A DNA stretch of 64,000 bases. Source: Thermocrinis albus DSM 14484 (GTDB lineage Bacteria > Aquificota > Aquificia > Aquificales > Aquificaceae). Below the pieces are notes generated by a model. It had not been told where the DNA came from. It was given only the letters and a program-made list of their open reading frames with translations, and made no database searches. The translations under genes and the position numbers were made by a program. Below are positions 35,855 to 43,938 of the stretch, piece after piece. The DNA is taken from NCBI RefSeq assembly GCF_000025605.1, contig NC_013894.1, positions 791,529-855,528 of the forward strand, given 5' to 3'. The number at the start of each line of letters is the position of its first letter. The first letter of the stretch is position 1.

Positions 35855-36243
35855 CAGAACATCTGTTTCCTGGTAGCTATCAGAACGTTCTCCACCTTGT
35901 TCTTCTTGGCTATGTCCATCAGAGCCACCACGTACTTATGGAGAGTATCCTGATCAGCTTCTATAACCAGTGTTTGCACACCACCTGCCAGATGCTTGTC
36001 TATCTCCTCCAGACTCACTCTCTTACCATCCATAAGGTAGCTTCCGTCCTTATACACCTGAACCACAACAGCTCTCTGCTTTTGGCTCTCACCTTCTTTG
36101 GCAAAGGGAAGCTTAACGGCCAGAAAGCTTAAGGGAGATTGAAAAGCCAAAACAGCCAGAAAAAGAAACACCGCTAAAAGAGTATCCACCAGAGGCACCA
36201 CATCTATGTAGGCTCTCTCCTCCTCTCGGAATCTTCGCCTCAA
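35854..36243 (-). CDS. ExbD/TolR-family biopolymer transport protein
   Basis: This 129-residue protein has a single N-terminal transmembrane helix (about 14-35). It contains the conserved membrane aspartate in VDTLLAVFLF and a periplasmic domain. With the ExbB-type partner encoded just upstream (4 bp overlap) it forms a proton-driven motor that energises outer-membrane transport or the Tol-Pal system. No tonB, tolA or tolB is in the window, so which system it drives is open. Confidence 0.9.
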   Translation of the reverse strand: MRRRFREEERAYIDVVPLVDTLLAVFLFLAVLAFQSPLSFLAVKLPFAKEGESQKQRAVVVQVYKDGSYLMDGKRVSLEEIDKHLAGGVQTLVIEADQDTLHKYVVALMDIAKKNKVENVLIATRKQMF

Positions 36244-36851
36244 GGGATGACCCTCAGCACCTGACTCAGTTCCTCTTCCAGCCTGTCCAGTATATTACCG
36301 GCCAATATTCTGAAAACCCAGTAAAAGAAAAGGGCAGGTATGGCCACAGCAAGACCCACCGCTGCAGAAACAAGAGCCTCTCCGATGCCTGAGGAGAGAA
36401 GTCTTAGAGCCTGCTCCCCCTGCTCTATAGAAAAAGCGGAGAAGACTTTTATGAGTCCCGTGATGGTACCGAAGAGCCCTACGAGGGGAGCAAGACTCGC
36501 TATGGCGGAAAGAAGAGGGATGTTCTTCTCCAATTTTGGCATCACAAGATCCAGCTCTTCCTGCAAGGCTCTCATGAGATCTTCCTTAGATATCCTTCCC
36601 GTCCTATAGTCTTCCAGTATCCTGAGTAGGATACGAGAAGCTACCGAAGAGTCCAGAGAGAGGAGTTTTATAGCACCCTCGGTATCCCCTCCCGCCAGCA
36701 ATGTCTTAAGATCTTTAAAGGAACGCGACAAGAAGATAGATGGTCTAAGATTCAGTAACCTTTCTATAACGATGGCCCACGATATCACCGATAGGAAGAG
36801 AAGCACGTAGACGGCAAGCCCGCCTTTCTGGAGTAGATCAAGGAGAGGCAT
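36240..36851 (-). CDS. ExbB/TolQ-family proton-channel protein
   Basis: This 203-residue protein has three transmembrane segments. The first is near residues 10-30 (LAVYVLLFLSVISWAIVIERL). The last two form the conserved MotA/TolQ/ExbB domain (PLLSAIASLAPLVGLFGTITGLI, then EALVSAAVGLAVAIPALFFY). I chose the ATG at 36851, since the longer reading from 36932 would add a non-membrane stretch lying inside the TPR gene. It overlaps the TPR gene upstream by 14 bp and exbD downstream by 4 bp. Confidence 0.9.
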   Translation of the reverse strand: MPLLDLLQKGGLAVYVLLFLSVISWAIVIERLLNLRPSIFLSRSFKDLKTLLAGGDTEGAIKLLSLDSSVASRILLRILEDYRTGRISKEDLMRALQEELDLVMPKLEKNIPLLSAIASLAPLVGLFGTITGLIKVFSAFSIEQGEQALRLLSSGIGEALVSAAVGLAVAIPALFFYWVFRILAGNILDRLEEELSQVLRVIP

Positions 36852-39390
36852 CTTTACTTTCCTCACAAGGAGGTAGAGCCCTCCTCCACCTTTCCACCTT
36901 GATCCTTTCATCCCTTCCGAGGGAAGACTCATCTACCCTGTTGAGAAAACAGGAAGCATCCTTACGAGCGCCGAGCCTCATCAGTATGTCCACACCATCC
37001 ATCACCGCTTTATTATAAACCTGTGTGCCTCTGTAGTGGAGGGATATGTCTACAAGGAGTTCTAAGGCTTTCCTGTAATCTCCTGCTTCCTCGTACTCTT
37101 TGGCTTTAGTGTACTTAGCCCAGGCACTTGTTTCCTTATCCGGACTCAGAAGGAGAAACTCCAATATCTGAGGGTCCTTTTTGGCACGGTAAAGATTCAT
37201 CAGAGATCTGTCAAAGTCCTTACTATGATACCCTGAGCTTATAACTTCCTTGGCTAACGGTAAAGCCTTTTCCCAGTTTTTCATACTTACGTAGATACCA
37301 ACCGCCTTAGCTTTGTCTTCGGTGGAGCCTTCCGACAAGAGGGCAGCCACACTGTCCTTGTCCCCCAGCTTTTGGTAAGTATCTATCAGTTTTTGGCGTG
37401 CTAGCTGAGCATCCGTTGGTGGCCCCTCCTTGTAAACTTTGTACAGTAGAACCAACCTCTTTTTAACGTCGGGTTCTATGTCTGCCAGCAGGAGGAGCGC
37501 TCTGCTCTCTACAGGGGTTCCCACCAAGTCCAAGAGGAGCCTCTGCGCATCTGATAATCTGTTCTGCTGTATGTAAAGCTTGGCCAGTTGTAACTTAAGG
37601 TGCTGAGCGGTAGGAGAATCAGGATCTTTCTTGAGATAGTCTTCTATCAGCTTCGTTTCTTGCTCTATGTTCATATTGGTGGGCTTAGCTTCCAAAAGGG
37701 CCAGGGTAGCCTGCCTTGCGTAAGGAGTATCGGGATACTCTTCTATAACCTTCCTGTAGGTCTCCTGAGCCTTAGAGAGATCACCCATGTTATAAAAGGC
37801 ATCTCCCATCTTAAGAAGAGCCTGAGGCCTCAGCGGGCTGCTCTCTGGCACACGGGAGAAAAACTCCACCGCCTTGTTGTAGTCTTCCTCCATAAAGTAG
37901 GAGAGGCCTAAAAGGTAAAGCTCCCTATCTGTCTGAGGTGTAAGGTAAGATCTGGCTTTAGCGGGGTTTCCCAGTAACAGATAGGCTTCTGCCTTCAAGA
38001 GGCGTGCTTGAAGTCTATCATCTTTCTCCAGCGTAGTTATAACCTCTTTGTAGTTCTTCATGTTAAAGTAGGCGAGGGCTCTGTAGTAGGGATCATCCAG
38101 ATACTGAAGGGACTCTTTCCATCTTCTCTGGCGGAAAAGATCCCAACCTCTGTACTCTCTGGCCAGCTGAGGGAACTTTTTATCAGCGTATTCTAGGAGA
38201 GGCTCCATGGGCTTACCGGCCCAGTAGGCAGCCTCCAAAAGCAACTTGTATTGGTCAGCGTCGAGCTCTCTTTGATGCTCTAGAAGAGTGTCGTAAACCT
38301 TTTCGTAATCTCCCATCTTCATAAGACTGTAAGAAGCCTTCTCAAGGTCTCCAGCCTCCATAAAGCTGCTGTAGGCAAGCTGATATCTTCCCGTGTTGTA
38401 GGCTATGATGCCTGCCTTTTCCAGGTACTTCCTGTTGTGGGTCAATGTGTAAACCATCCGAGCCAGAAAGTAGTCTTCGGAAGATACAAGGTCATAAAGA
38501 GCGTTGGAAAGATTGGTGTTTATACTTTCAAGAACACTTGCGTATTCCAAAGCTTTGGACACATCCCTTTCTTTGTAAGCTATCACTCCCAGATAGTAGA
38601 GAGCTATGTCCCTGTAAGGTCTGAGGGGCTTGGAGTAGGCCTGAAAGATCTTTTTGGCTTCATCCCACTTTCCTGAGAAAAAGAGCACAACCCCCCTTCT
38701 GAGAGCTGTACTGTCATGGTAGTGGTTACTCATCTGTCCAGCTACAAAAAGCTGTACGTAGTGGCAGTATTTTTTGAAGACAACATTCTCACAGGAAGGC
38801 GTTGAGATTATACCCTTGACAGATATGGAGTAAACCACCTTCCAGAAGGGATCGTCGTTGGCGGGTGGTTTTCCCTCCTTCCTGAAGGATAGGGCATAGT
38901 AAGATTCACAGGCAGGCTTCCTGTACATGTGACCAAAGGTGCATGACTCTTTGAAGTAATCAAGGGCGGAGTTATCATCTCCCTCTTTCACCTTCATAAC
39001 ACCGAGAAGATACAGGGCCATTGGCCTGTAAGAAGAAGGCATGGAAATGACCTTACTCAGTTCCCTCTTAGCATCCTCCCACCTTCCCATAAGGTAGTAG
39101 TCCACACCTCTTTTGTAAGCTACCATGTCGGCAGGTTTACCACAACCCACACTGTCATCCCTAAGAGGCGATACCTCCGCCAGCTCCAGCTCTTTTGGTG
39201 GCTCCAGGAGATGAGAGCTAAGATCCAGTACCTTTCCCTCCCCCATGGGTAATAGAGGAGGGGGTTCCAGCTTTGGTTTTTCCCTTATCTGCTGAGCTCG
39301 TAACTCTACACTTAGCTCAAACTCCTTCTTTATCTGGGCCCATAGGAAGATACCCGTCAGAAAACTAAAGAGCGCTATGAGCCTCCACAT
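36838..39390 (-). CDS. Large TPR-repeat periplasmic or membrane-anchored protein
   Basis: This 850-residue protein starts with a signal-like or anchoring segment, MWRLIALFSFLTGIFLWAQ. It then has many tetratricopeptide repeats, seen as DVSKALEYA, DYNKAVEFFSRVPESSPLRPQALLKMGDAFYNMGDLSKAQETYRKV and similar, spread from about residue 90 to 820. TPR arrays hold protein complexes together. The close coupling with exbB suggests it works with the ExbB-ExbD motor, much as CpoB does with Tol-Pal, but that is inference. It overlaps pspA upstream by 26 bp. Confidence 0.8.
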   Translation of the reverse strand: MWRLIALFSFLTGIFLWAQIKKEFELSVELRAQQIREKPKLEPPPLLPMGEGKVLDLSSHLLEPPKELELAEVSPLRDDSVGCGKPADMVAYKRGVDYYLMGRWEDAKRELSKVISMPSSYRPMALYLLGVMKVKEGDDNSALDYFKESCTFGHMYRKPACESYYALSFRKEGKPPANDDPFWKVVYSISVKGIISTPSCENVVFKKYCHYVQLFVAGQMSNHYHDSTALRRGVVLFFSGKWDEAKKIFQAYSKPLRPYRDIALYYLGVIAYKERDVSKALEYASVLESINTNLSNALYDLVSSEDYFLARMVYTLTHNRKYLEKAGIIAYNTGRYQLAYSSFMEAGDLEKASYSLMKMGDYEKVYDTLLEHQRELDADQYKLLLEAAYWAGKPMEPLLEYADKKFPQLAREYRGWDLFRQRRWKESLQYLDDPYYRALAYFNMKNYKEVITTLEKDDRLQARLLKAEAYLLLGNPAKARSYLTPQTDRELYLLGLSYFMEEDYNKAVEFFSRVPESSPLRPQALLKMGDAFYNMGDLSKAQETYRKVIEEYPDTPYARQATLALLEAKPTNMNIEQETKLIEDYLKKDPDSPTAQHLKLQLAKLYIQQNRLSDAQRLLLDLVGTPVESRALLLLADIEPDVKKRLVLLYKVYKEGPPTDAQLARQKLIDTYQKLGDKDSVAALLSEGSTEDKAKAVGIYVSMKNWEKALPLAKEVISSGYHSKDFDRSLMNLYRAKKDPQILEFLLLSPDKETSAWAKYTKAKEYEEAGDYRKALELLVDISLHYRGTQVYNKAVMDGVDILMRLGARKDASCFLNRVDESSLGRDERIKVERWRRALPPCEESKDASP

Positions 39391-40000
39391 AATACTCTCC
39401 TAAGTGACAAGTTATGTTGAGTTTCTGGATCACGTTTCTGTTTTCTTCCAAGTGAATAACCGAATAGCTGGCGTTATCACACCCAAAGCTCCAAAAACGA
39501 GAAAGATCTACACCCAGAAGGTAACAGTACATGGCCCTTATGGGGACAGTGTGGGAAACAACGGCCACCGTTTGGTGCTGGTGCTTTCTCTTTATCTCCT
39601 CCACGAAATCCGCCACACGTCTGTAGACATCGGTGAGACTTTCACCTCCTTCAAAGCTGGTTCTGTGGGGTTCCTCCATCCACATTCTGAAAGTTTCCGG
39701 AAACCTCCTTTTGACCTCCTCTACTGTGAGACCGGACCAGACGCCGTGATCTATCTCCCTTATCCTTTCGTCCTTCACCACATGCACGTCTCTTCCCTTT
39801 GCTATCTCCAAAGCGGTCAGATACGTTCTTCTGAGGGGAGAGGAGTATATGACATCAAAGGGTACATTCCTCAAAGCCTCTGCCAGAAGACGCGCCTGCT
39901 GTAAACCCCTCTGTGAGAGCTCAGGATCCAGAAGGCCCTGATAACGCCCTTCGGGATTCCAAGTACTTTCGGCGTGACGCACCACAAAGAGCTTCACCAT
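39365..40000 (-). CDS. pspA: Phosphoserine phosphatase of the histidine phosphatase superfamily (PspA-like)
   Basis: This 211-residue protein belongs to the phosphoglycerate-mutase-like histidine phosphatase family. The catalytic motif VVRHAEST has the nucleophilic His near residue 9. The second site reads IDHGVWSGL, and SHTVPIRAMYC carries the second catalytic His. The protein ending, FGCDNASYSVIHLEE and HLGEYYVEAHSAL, closely resembles, from memory, the metal-independent phosphoserine phosphatase PspA described from Hydrogenobacter thermophilus. It would make serine from phosphoserine. It overlaps the aminotransferase gene upstream by 7 bp, forming a likely serine-synthesis pair. Confidence 0.85.
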   Translation of the reverse strand: MVKLFVVRHAESTWNPEGRYQGLLDPELSQRGLQQARLLAEALRNVPFDVIYSSPLRRTYLTALEIAKGRDVHVVKDERIREIDHGVWSGLTVEEVKRRFPETFRMWMEEPHRTSFEGGESLTDVYRRVADFVEEIKRKHQHQTVAVVSHTVPIRAMYCYLLGVDLSRFWSFGCDNASYSVIHLEENRNVIQKLNITCHLGEYYVEAHSAL

Positions 40001-41115
40001 ACCCTGTACTCCATGAGGGTCTCTGAGTAGACCTTAGTAGCTTCTCCTAAACGGACAGAGTAACCCATCTTGTAAAGGACCACCTCCAGAAGACCCACCA
40101 GCATAAGACCATCTTTAGGATCTACTCCCATGTGGGATATCCGTATCAGTTTCCCCTTCCAATGATCCTGACCACCTGCTGTCCTCACACCGTACCTCAG
40201 AAGACTCTTCCTTATCTCCTCAGCCTTTTCGTGGTATAGGGCCGTCACCGATATGGCAGGCCTCTTAGCGAAAAGTTCCAGACCCATCACTTGAGCAGCT
40301 CTGCGTGTCCCTTCTGCAACGGCTGCGTGGCGCCTCTCTACCCTTTCCATACCCTCTTCCAACAGGATGCTGAGACTTTCTCTGAGGGCCAGTATGAGGG
40401 ATATGGCCGGTGTCCACGCGGTTTGACCCTTCTGTTGTTGGGACAGCTCCCTCTTTATGTCAAAGTAAAAGGCTCTGTTACGCAGCCTTTCGGCAGCTCT
40501 CTCGGAGAACCACAGCATAGAGAGACCCGGGGGTAGCATGAGAGCCTTTTGGGATCCTCCTACCAAAACATCTATGTTCCACTCATCGGGATTTATACGG
40601 TAAACACCAAGGGCCGTTATGCCGTCCGCCACCAGAAGCACATCCCTTTCTTTACATAACTGTCCTATTTCCTTTACAGGATGGTAAACTCCCGTAGACG
40701 TTTCCGAAATCTGGATGAGCACACCCCTGCAGTCGGGATGCCGCTCCAGAAGGTCCTTCACATACTCCGGATCAGCAGCCTCTCCCCAAGACACCTTGTA
40801 CTCTATAGGTGAAAGGCCCCAGTGTTGTGCCAAAAGGAGCCACCTTTCACCGAACTTACCACCGTTCACCACCAACACCTTGTCGCCTTCTGAGAAAAAG
40901 TTGAGGACAGAGGCCTCCATAGCACCGGTTCCTGAAGAGGCAAAGAAGACAAAGTTGTCCGAAGGAGACTCAAGAAGTCTTTTAAAGAGATCTCTCACTT
41001 CTCTGAAGGCTTGTTGAAACTCCTCTGTTCTGTGATGTATTATCTGCTGCTGAAGGACGGTTCTCACCCTGTCAGGAAGCTCTACAGGACCAGGAGTAAA
41101 GAGACGTTCTTTCAT
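39994..41115 (-). CDS. Class V pyridoxal-phosphate aminotransferase, possibly phosphoserine aminotransferase
   Basis: This 373-residue fold-type I enzyme begins RLFTPGPVELPDRV, typical of alanine-glyoxylate / serine-pyruvate aminotransferases. The PLP lysine is in VLVGGSQKALMLPPG near residue 194, and SSGTGAMEA near 61 binds the phosphate. Because it is coupled to pspA, its likely job in this organism is transamination of 3-phosphohydroxypyruvate to phosphoserine. It could also act on serine or alanine with glyoxylate. The pathway role is inferred from context. It is divergent from the EamA transporter with 19 bp between the starts. Confidence 0.82.
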   Translation of the reverse strand: MKERLFTPGPVELPDRVRTVLQQQIIHHRTEEFQQAFREVRDLFKRLLESPSDNFVFFASSGTGAMEASVLNFFSEGDKVLVVNGGKFGERWLLLAQHWGLSPIEYKVSWGEAADPEYVKDLLERHPDCRGVLIQISETSTGVYHPVKEIGQLCKERDVLLVADGITALGVYRINPDEWNIDVLVGGSQKALMLPPGLSMLWFSERAAERLRNRAFYFDIKRELSQQQKGQTAWTPAISLILALRESLSILLEEGMERVERRHAAVAEGTRRAAQVMGLELFAKRPAISVTALYHEKAEEIRKSLLRYGVRTAGGQDHWKGKLIRISHMGVDPKDGLMLVGLLEVVLYKMGYSVRLGEATKVYSETLMEYRVW

Positions 41116-41134
41116 GGGTAAACTATTTTAACCC

Positions 41135-41974
41135 ATGATAGGAGTCCTGATGGCACTGGCGTCTGCCCTCTTTTGGGCCACCAACGACCTTATCAGCAAG
41201 AAGCTCCTACAGAAAGGTTGGGATGAGTATCTGGTCCTCTGGGTAAGGTTCCCGGTGGCCACTCTGATCCTGACACCCTTAGGAATCCTCTATTGGGATC
41301 TTAAGGAGAACGTCTTTCTTTACACTTTCCTCTGGCTTCCCATAGAGGTCCTGGGAGGCATCTTCTTTATGAAGGGTCTAAAACATGCTCCTCTTTCCGT
41401 AGCCATGACTTTTTATTCCTTCATGCCTTTCTTCACCGCCGTATCTTCTTTCCTGGTGTTGGGAGAAACCATAACCTTCGTCGGTTTTGTAGGTGTATGT
41501 CTTTTGGTGGCTGGGAGTTTGATACTCACAGGTTTTTCTGTGGGTGATTTTTTCAGAAAAAATATAGGAAGCCTCTATATGCTTATCTCCACGGCCCTTT
41601 TCGGCTTTAACGTAACCTTAGGGAAAATGGTGGTTCTCGAGAGCAACCCTTTCTTCTTTGCATGGTACTACTCTCTCTGTATGAGCCTGGCTACTCTGTT
41701 CTTCGTAAGGAGAAACATCCTCTCTGCAAGGACTGTCTGGAGAAACCCGGTGATCTTCCTTCTGGGTTTCCTCTTCGCCTCTGGTGATCTGCTGTACCTT
41801 TACGCCTACCTTTACATACCTGCCTCTTACGTGGCGGCCTTAGAAAGAACCTCTCTTCTCATAGCGGTCCTCTACGGGAGGATATTCTTCGGGGAACCCA
41901 TAGAGAGGGTCCTTCCCTCCTCCCTTCTCATACTATCAGGATCTCTCTTGCTGGCCCTGAGCGTAGGAGGATAG
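41135..41974 (+). CDS. EamA-family (drug/metabolite) transporter
   Basis: This 279-residue protein has ten hydrophobic helices arranged as two EamA repeats. The first begins LMALASALFWATNDLISKKLL and the second NIGSLYMLISTALFGFNVTLGKM. Family members export amino acids, sugars or other metabolites; the substrate is not readable. It starts 19 bp from the divergent aminotransferase gene. Its 3' end overlaps the convergent gamma-carbonic-anhydrase-like gene by 39 bp. Confidence 0.82.
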   Translation: MIGVLMALASALFWATNDLISKKLLQKGWDEYLVLWVRFPVATLILTPLGILYWDLKENVFLYTFLWLPIEVLGGIFFMKGLKHAPLSVAMTFYSFMPFFTAVSSFLVLGETITFVGFVGVCLLVAGSLILTGFSVGDFFRKNIGSLYMLISTALFGFNVTLGKMVVLESNPFFFAWYYSLCMSLATLFFVRRNILSARTVWRNPVIFLLGFLFASGDLLYLYAYLYIPASYVAALERTSLLIAVLYGRIFFGEPIERVLPSSLLILSGSLLLALSVGG

Positions 41975-42478
41975 GTAGGCTTCTTTGTACCTCACATAGT
42001 TTTCTGCAGAGTTCTTTATCATCTCCACTTCTTCCTCACGGAGGTCTCTCACCACACGCGCGGGCACACCGGCCACCAGCACACCGGAGGGAAATTTTTT
42101 GTGGGGTGTAAGGAGAGCACCCGCTCCTATCAGCACGTAGTCTTCTACCTCTACACCGTCCATTACCACAGCGCCCATACCCACCAGCACATAGTTACCT
42201 ATCTTACAACCGTGAAGGATCACCGAGTGTCCTACCGTCACGTAGTCCCCTATCCAGGTGGGGTATCTCTGATGGGTCACGTGTACCACCGTGTTGTCCT
42301 GTATGTTGGTTCTCTTACCTATCCTTATCCAGTTCACATCACCCCTTATGACAGCGCCGTACCACACACTGGAGTCCTCACCTATCTCCACATCACCTAT
42401 CACCACCGCGTTCTCCGCCAGAAAGACGGTAGGGTGTATCTTGGGTGTTCTGTCTCCGTAAGGTCTCACTATGGGCAT
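41936..42478 (-). CDS. Gamma-class carbonic anhydrase-like hexapeptide-repeat protein
   Basis: This 180-residue protein is a left-handed beta-helix built of hexapeptide repeats (VVIGDVEIGEDSSVWYGAVIRGD, then IGDYVTVGHSVILHGCKIGNYVLVGMGAVV). Histidines at the three expected zinc positions lie in VVHVTHQ and VGHSVILHG. This fits the gamma-CA/CaiE/PaaY family. CO2 hydration is plausible in an autotroph but many family members are inactive or have other roles. It is 6 bp downstream of the cysteine-cluster gene and probably cotranscribed with it. Confidence 0.85.
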   Translation of the reverse strand: MPIVRPYGDRTPKIHPTVFLAENAVVIGDVEIGEDSSVWYGAVIRGDVNWIRIGKRTNIQDNTVVHVTHQRYPTWIGDYVTVGHSVILHGCKIGNYVLVGMGAVVMDGVEVEDYVLIGAGALLTPHKKFPSGVLVAGVPARVVRDLREEEVEMIKNSAENYVRYKEAYLSSYAQGQQERS

Positions 42479-42484
42479 GGATCA

Positions 42485-43036
42485 TTATTTTAAGCTTTTG
42501 ATGAGAATGACGGGCTTTGTGGGGCTGCCGGGAACCCCTGAGTAGAACCTGAACCAACTTTCAGGTACAACCTCCCACAGTTTCTTCCACACCTCCACCC
42601 AGAGCTTAACAAACTCCCACGTAGGTACCGCCGGACACCCCACTGCTATAGATATGACTAGATCTCCAGCTTCGTTTATGGAAGGTACAAGAGGAAAGCT
42701 CCGACAGTCTATGGGATGTCTGCCGTGTATACCGCACCAACCTCCTACGTTGAAGGGACAGTCGGTGTGAGGAGGTACGTAACCTATTTTCATACCACAA
42801 ACCTCTATCTCAGGGAAACCTCTCACCCCCAAACTGGACAGCACATCCAGTTCATAGGGAAGAAGTACAACAGCTTCGTGGAGTTTCTGACAGTTTTTTG
42901 CACCGCCCTTAGCGCACAGAAAGCAGTTGAGTTTAGCACAATCCTCTAGATTGGTGTCTTTCACCTGCGTGTACACTTCCTCCAGTACTCTTCTTATACG
43001 CAATCCATCAGGTACATCCATTCTCCCTTCATACAT
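42485..43036 (-). CDS. YkgJ-type cysteine-cluster protein; candidate encapsulin cargo
   Basis: This 183-residue protein carries nine Cys (residues 33, 38, 41, 49, 80, 93, 101, 111, 134). The pattern CPFNVGGWCGIHGRHPIDCRSFP (93-115) is that of YkgJ/UPF0153 zinc- or iron-chelating proteins. It is divergent from the encapsulin gene across 56 bp. The last residues, VILIKSLK, resemble the family 1 encapsulin targeting motif (L-x-I-G-S-L): I-L-I-K-S-L keeps three of the five defined positions and has Ile for the first Leu. Being cargo is therefore a hypothesis from sequence and position. Without it, the protein would be a cytoplasmic metal-binding protein of unknown function. ATG at 43021 is an alternative start. 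Confidence 0.72.
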   Translation of the reverse strand: MYEGRMDVPDGLRIRRVLEEVYTQVKDTNLEDCAKLNCFLCAKGGAKNCQKLHEAVVLLPYELDVLSSLGVRGFPEIEVCGMKIGYVPPHTDCPFNVGGWCGIHGRHPIDCRSFPLVPSINEAGDLVISIAVGCPAVPTWEFVKLWVEVWKKLWEVVPESWFRFYSGVPGSPTKPVILIKSLK

Positions 43037-43092
43037 TATCCCGTGGTTAGGAAGTGTGCAACTTCTTATAATTAGATAAAGGGGGTAAAAGG
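43037..43092. promoter_or_regulatory. Shared divergent promoter and palindrome of the encapsulin and cysteine-cluster genes
   Basis: For the encapsulin gene a TATAAT at 43067-43072 is present, and a G-rich ribosome site (GGGGGTAAAAGG) lies before the ATG. Just upstream of the -10 is an inverted repeat GAAGT-gtgca-ACTTC (43051-43065), placed as a repressor site would be. The TetR-type gene beyond the encapsulin is a candidate binder. The -35 hexamer is poor and the minus-strand promoter is not clear. Confidence 0.45.
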
Positions 43093-43938
43093 ATGGAATT
43101 TTTGGGTAAAGACAACTCTCCCCTCACTCAGGAGGAGTGGGAGATCTTAGAAAAAGCTATCTGGGATGTGGCCAAAAGGACCCTCATATGCAGACGCTTC
43201 ATGCCGGTGGTAGGTCCTCTGGGAGCAGGGCTCCAGATGGTGTCCTACGATGTCTTCTTAGGGGTGGAACCAGGTAGCTGTGAGGTGAGTCCAGGTGAGG
43301 AGGCACAGATCTGTGAACCTGTGAGGGTAGGTAAGAGAAAAAACATCCCACTGCCCACCATATACAAACCTTTCGCCATAAGTTGGAGAGATCTGGAGTA
43401 CTTCAGGCAGCTACAACTACCTATAGACACATCGGCGGCTTCTGCCGCAGCCTTCGCCACAGCAGTAGCAGAAGACACCCTCATCATACACGGCAACGAA
43501 AGATTAGGTATAGAAGGTCTCCTCACGGTGGAGGGCAGACAGAGTATGTCCATGAGTGACTGGGATGTTATGGGTAACGCCTTCAACGATGTGTCGTTGG
43601 GTATATCCAAACTGTCGGAGAGCGGCTTCTTCGGACCTTACTACCTTCTCCTAAATCCTAAGGAGTATTTCAAACTCAACAGGGTTTATCACAACACGGG
43701 CCTACTGGAGCTGGAACAGATAAAGAAACTGGTAGCGGATGTCTTTTACACACCCATTGTGCCTGAGGGTAAGGCTATTTTGGTGTCCGCAGGGCCGCAG
43801 AACATGGACATAGCTCTAGCTATGGACATAAGCCTAGCTTATGTGGAGACTACCAACATGATACACCACTTCCGAGTTATGGAAATACTGGCACCCAGAA
43901 TAAAGAGACCGGGCGCCATACTAGTTATAGGGAAGTGA
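43093..43938 (+). CDS. Encapsulin nanocompartment shell protein
   Basis: This 281-residue protein has the HK97-type phage-capsid fold of family 1 encapsulins. The N-terminus MEFLGKDNSPLTQEEWEILE has the shape of Thermotoga maritima encapsulin (MEFL...PLT...W). GIEGLLTVEGRQ near 135 and DISLAYVETTN near 250 correspond to conserved shell regions. GFFGPYYLLLNPKEY and the C-terminal PGAILVIGK also fit. The length suits a small shell, possibly T=1, but that is not certain. No ferritin-like or dye-decolorising peroxidase cargo gene is adjacent. Shells of this kind usually store iron or hold oxidative-stress enzymes. Confidence 0.88.
   Translation: MEFLGKDNSPLTQEEWEILEKAIWDVAKRTLICRRFMPVVGPLGAGLQMVSYDVFLGVEPGSCEVSPGEEAQICEPVRVGKRKNIPLPTIYKPFAISWRDLEYFRQLQLPIDTSAASAAAFATAVAEDTLIIHGNERLGIEGLLTVEGRQSMSMSDWDVMGNAFNDVSLGISKLSESGFFGPYYLLLNPKEYFKLNRVYHNTGLLELEQIKKLVADVFYTPIVPEGKAILVSAGPQNMDIALAMDISLAYVETTNMIHHFRVMEILAPRIKRPGAILVIGK

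Noticed and set aside
42485..43036. Calling the cysteine-cluster protein a definite encapsulin cargo
   Set aside because: The C-terminal match is partial (ILIKSL against L-x-I-G-S-L) and not tested; kept only as a hypothesis.
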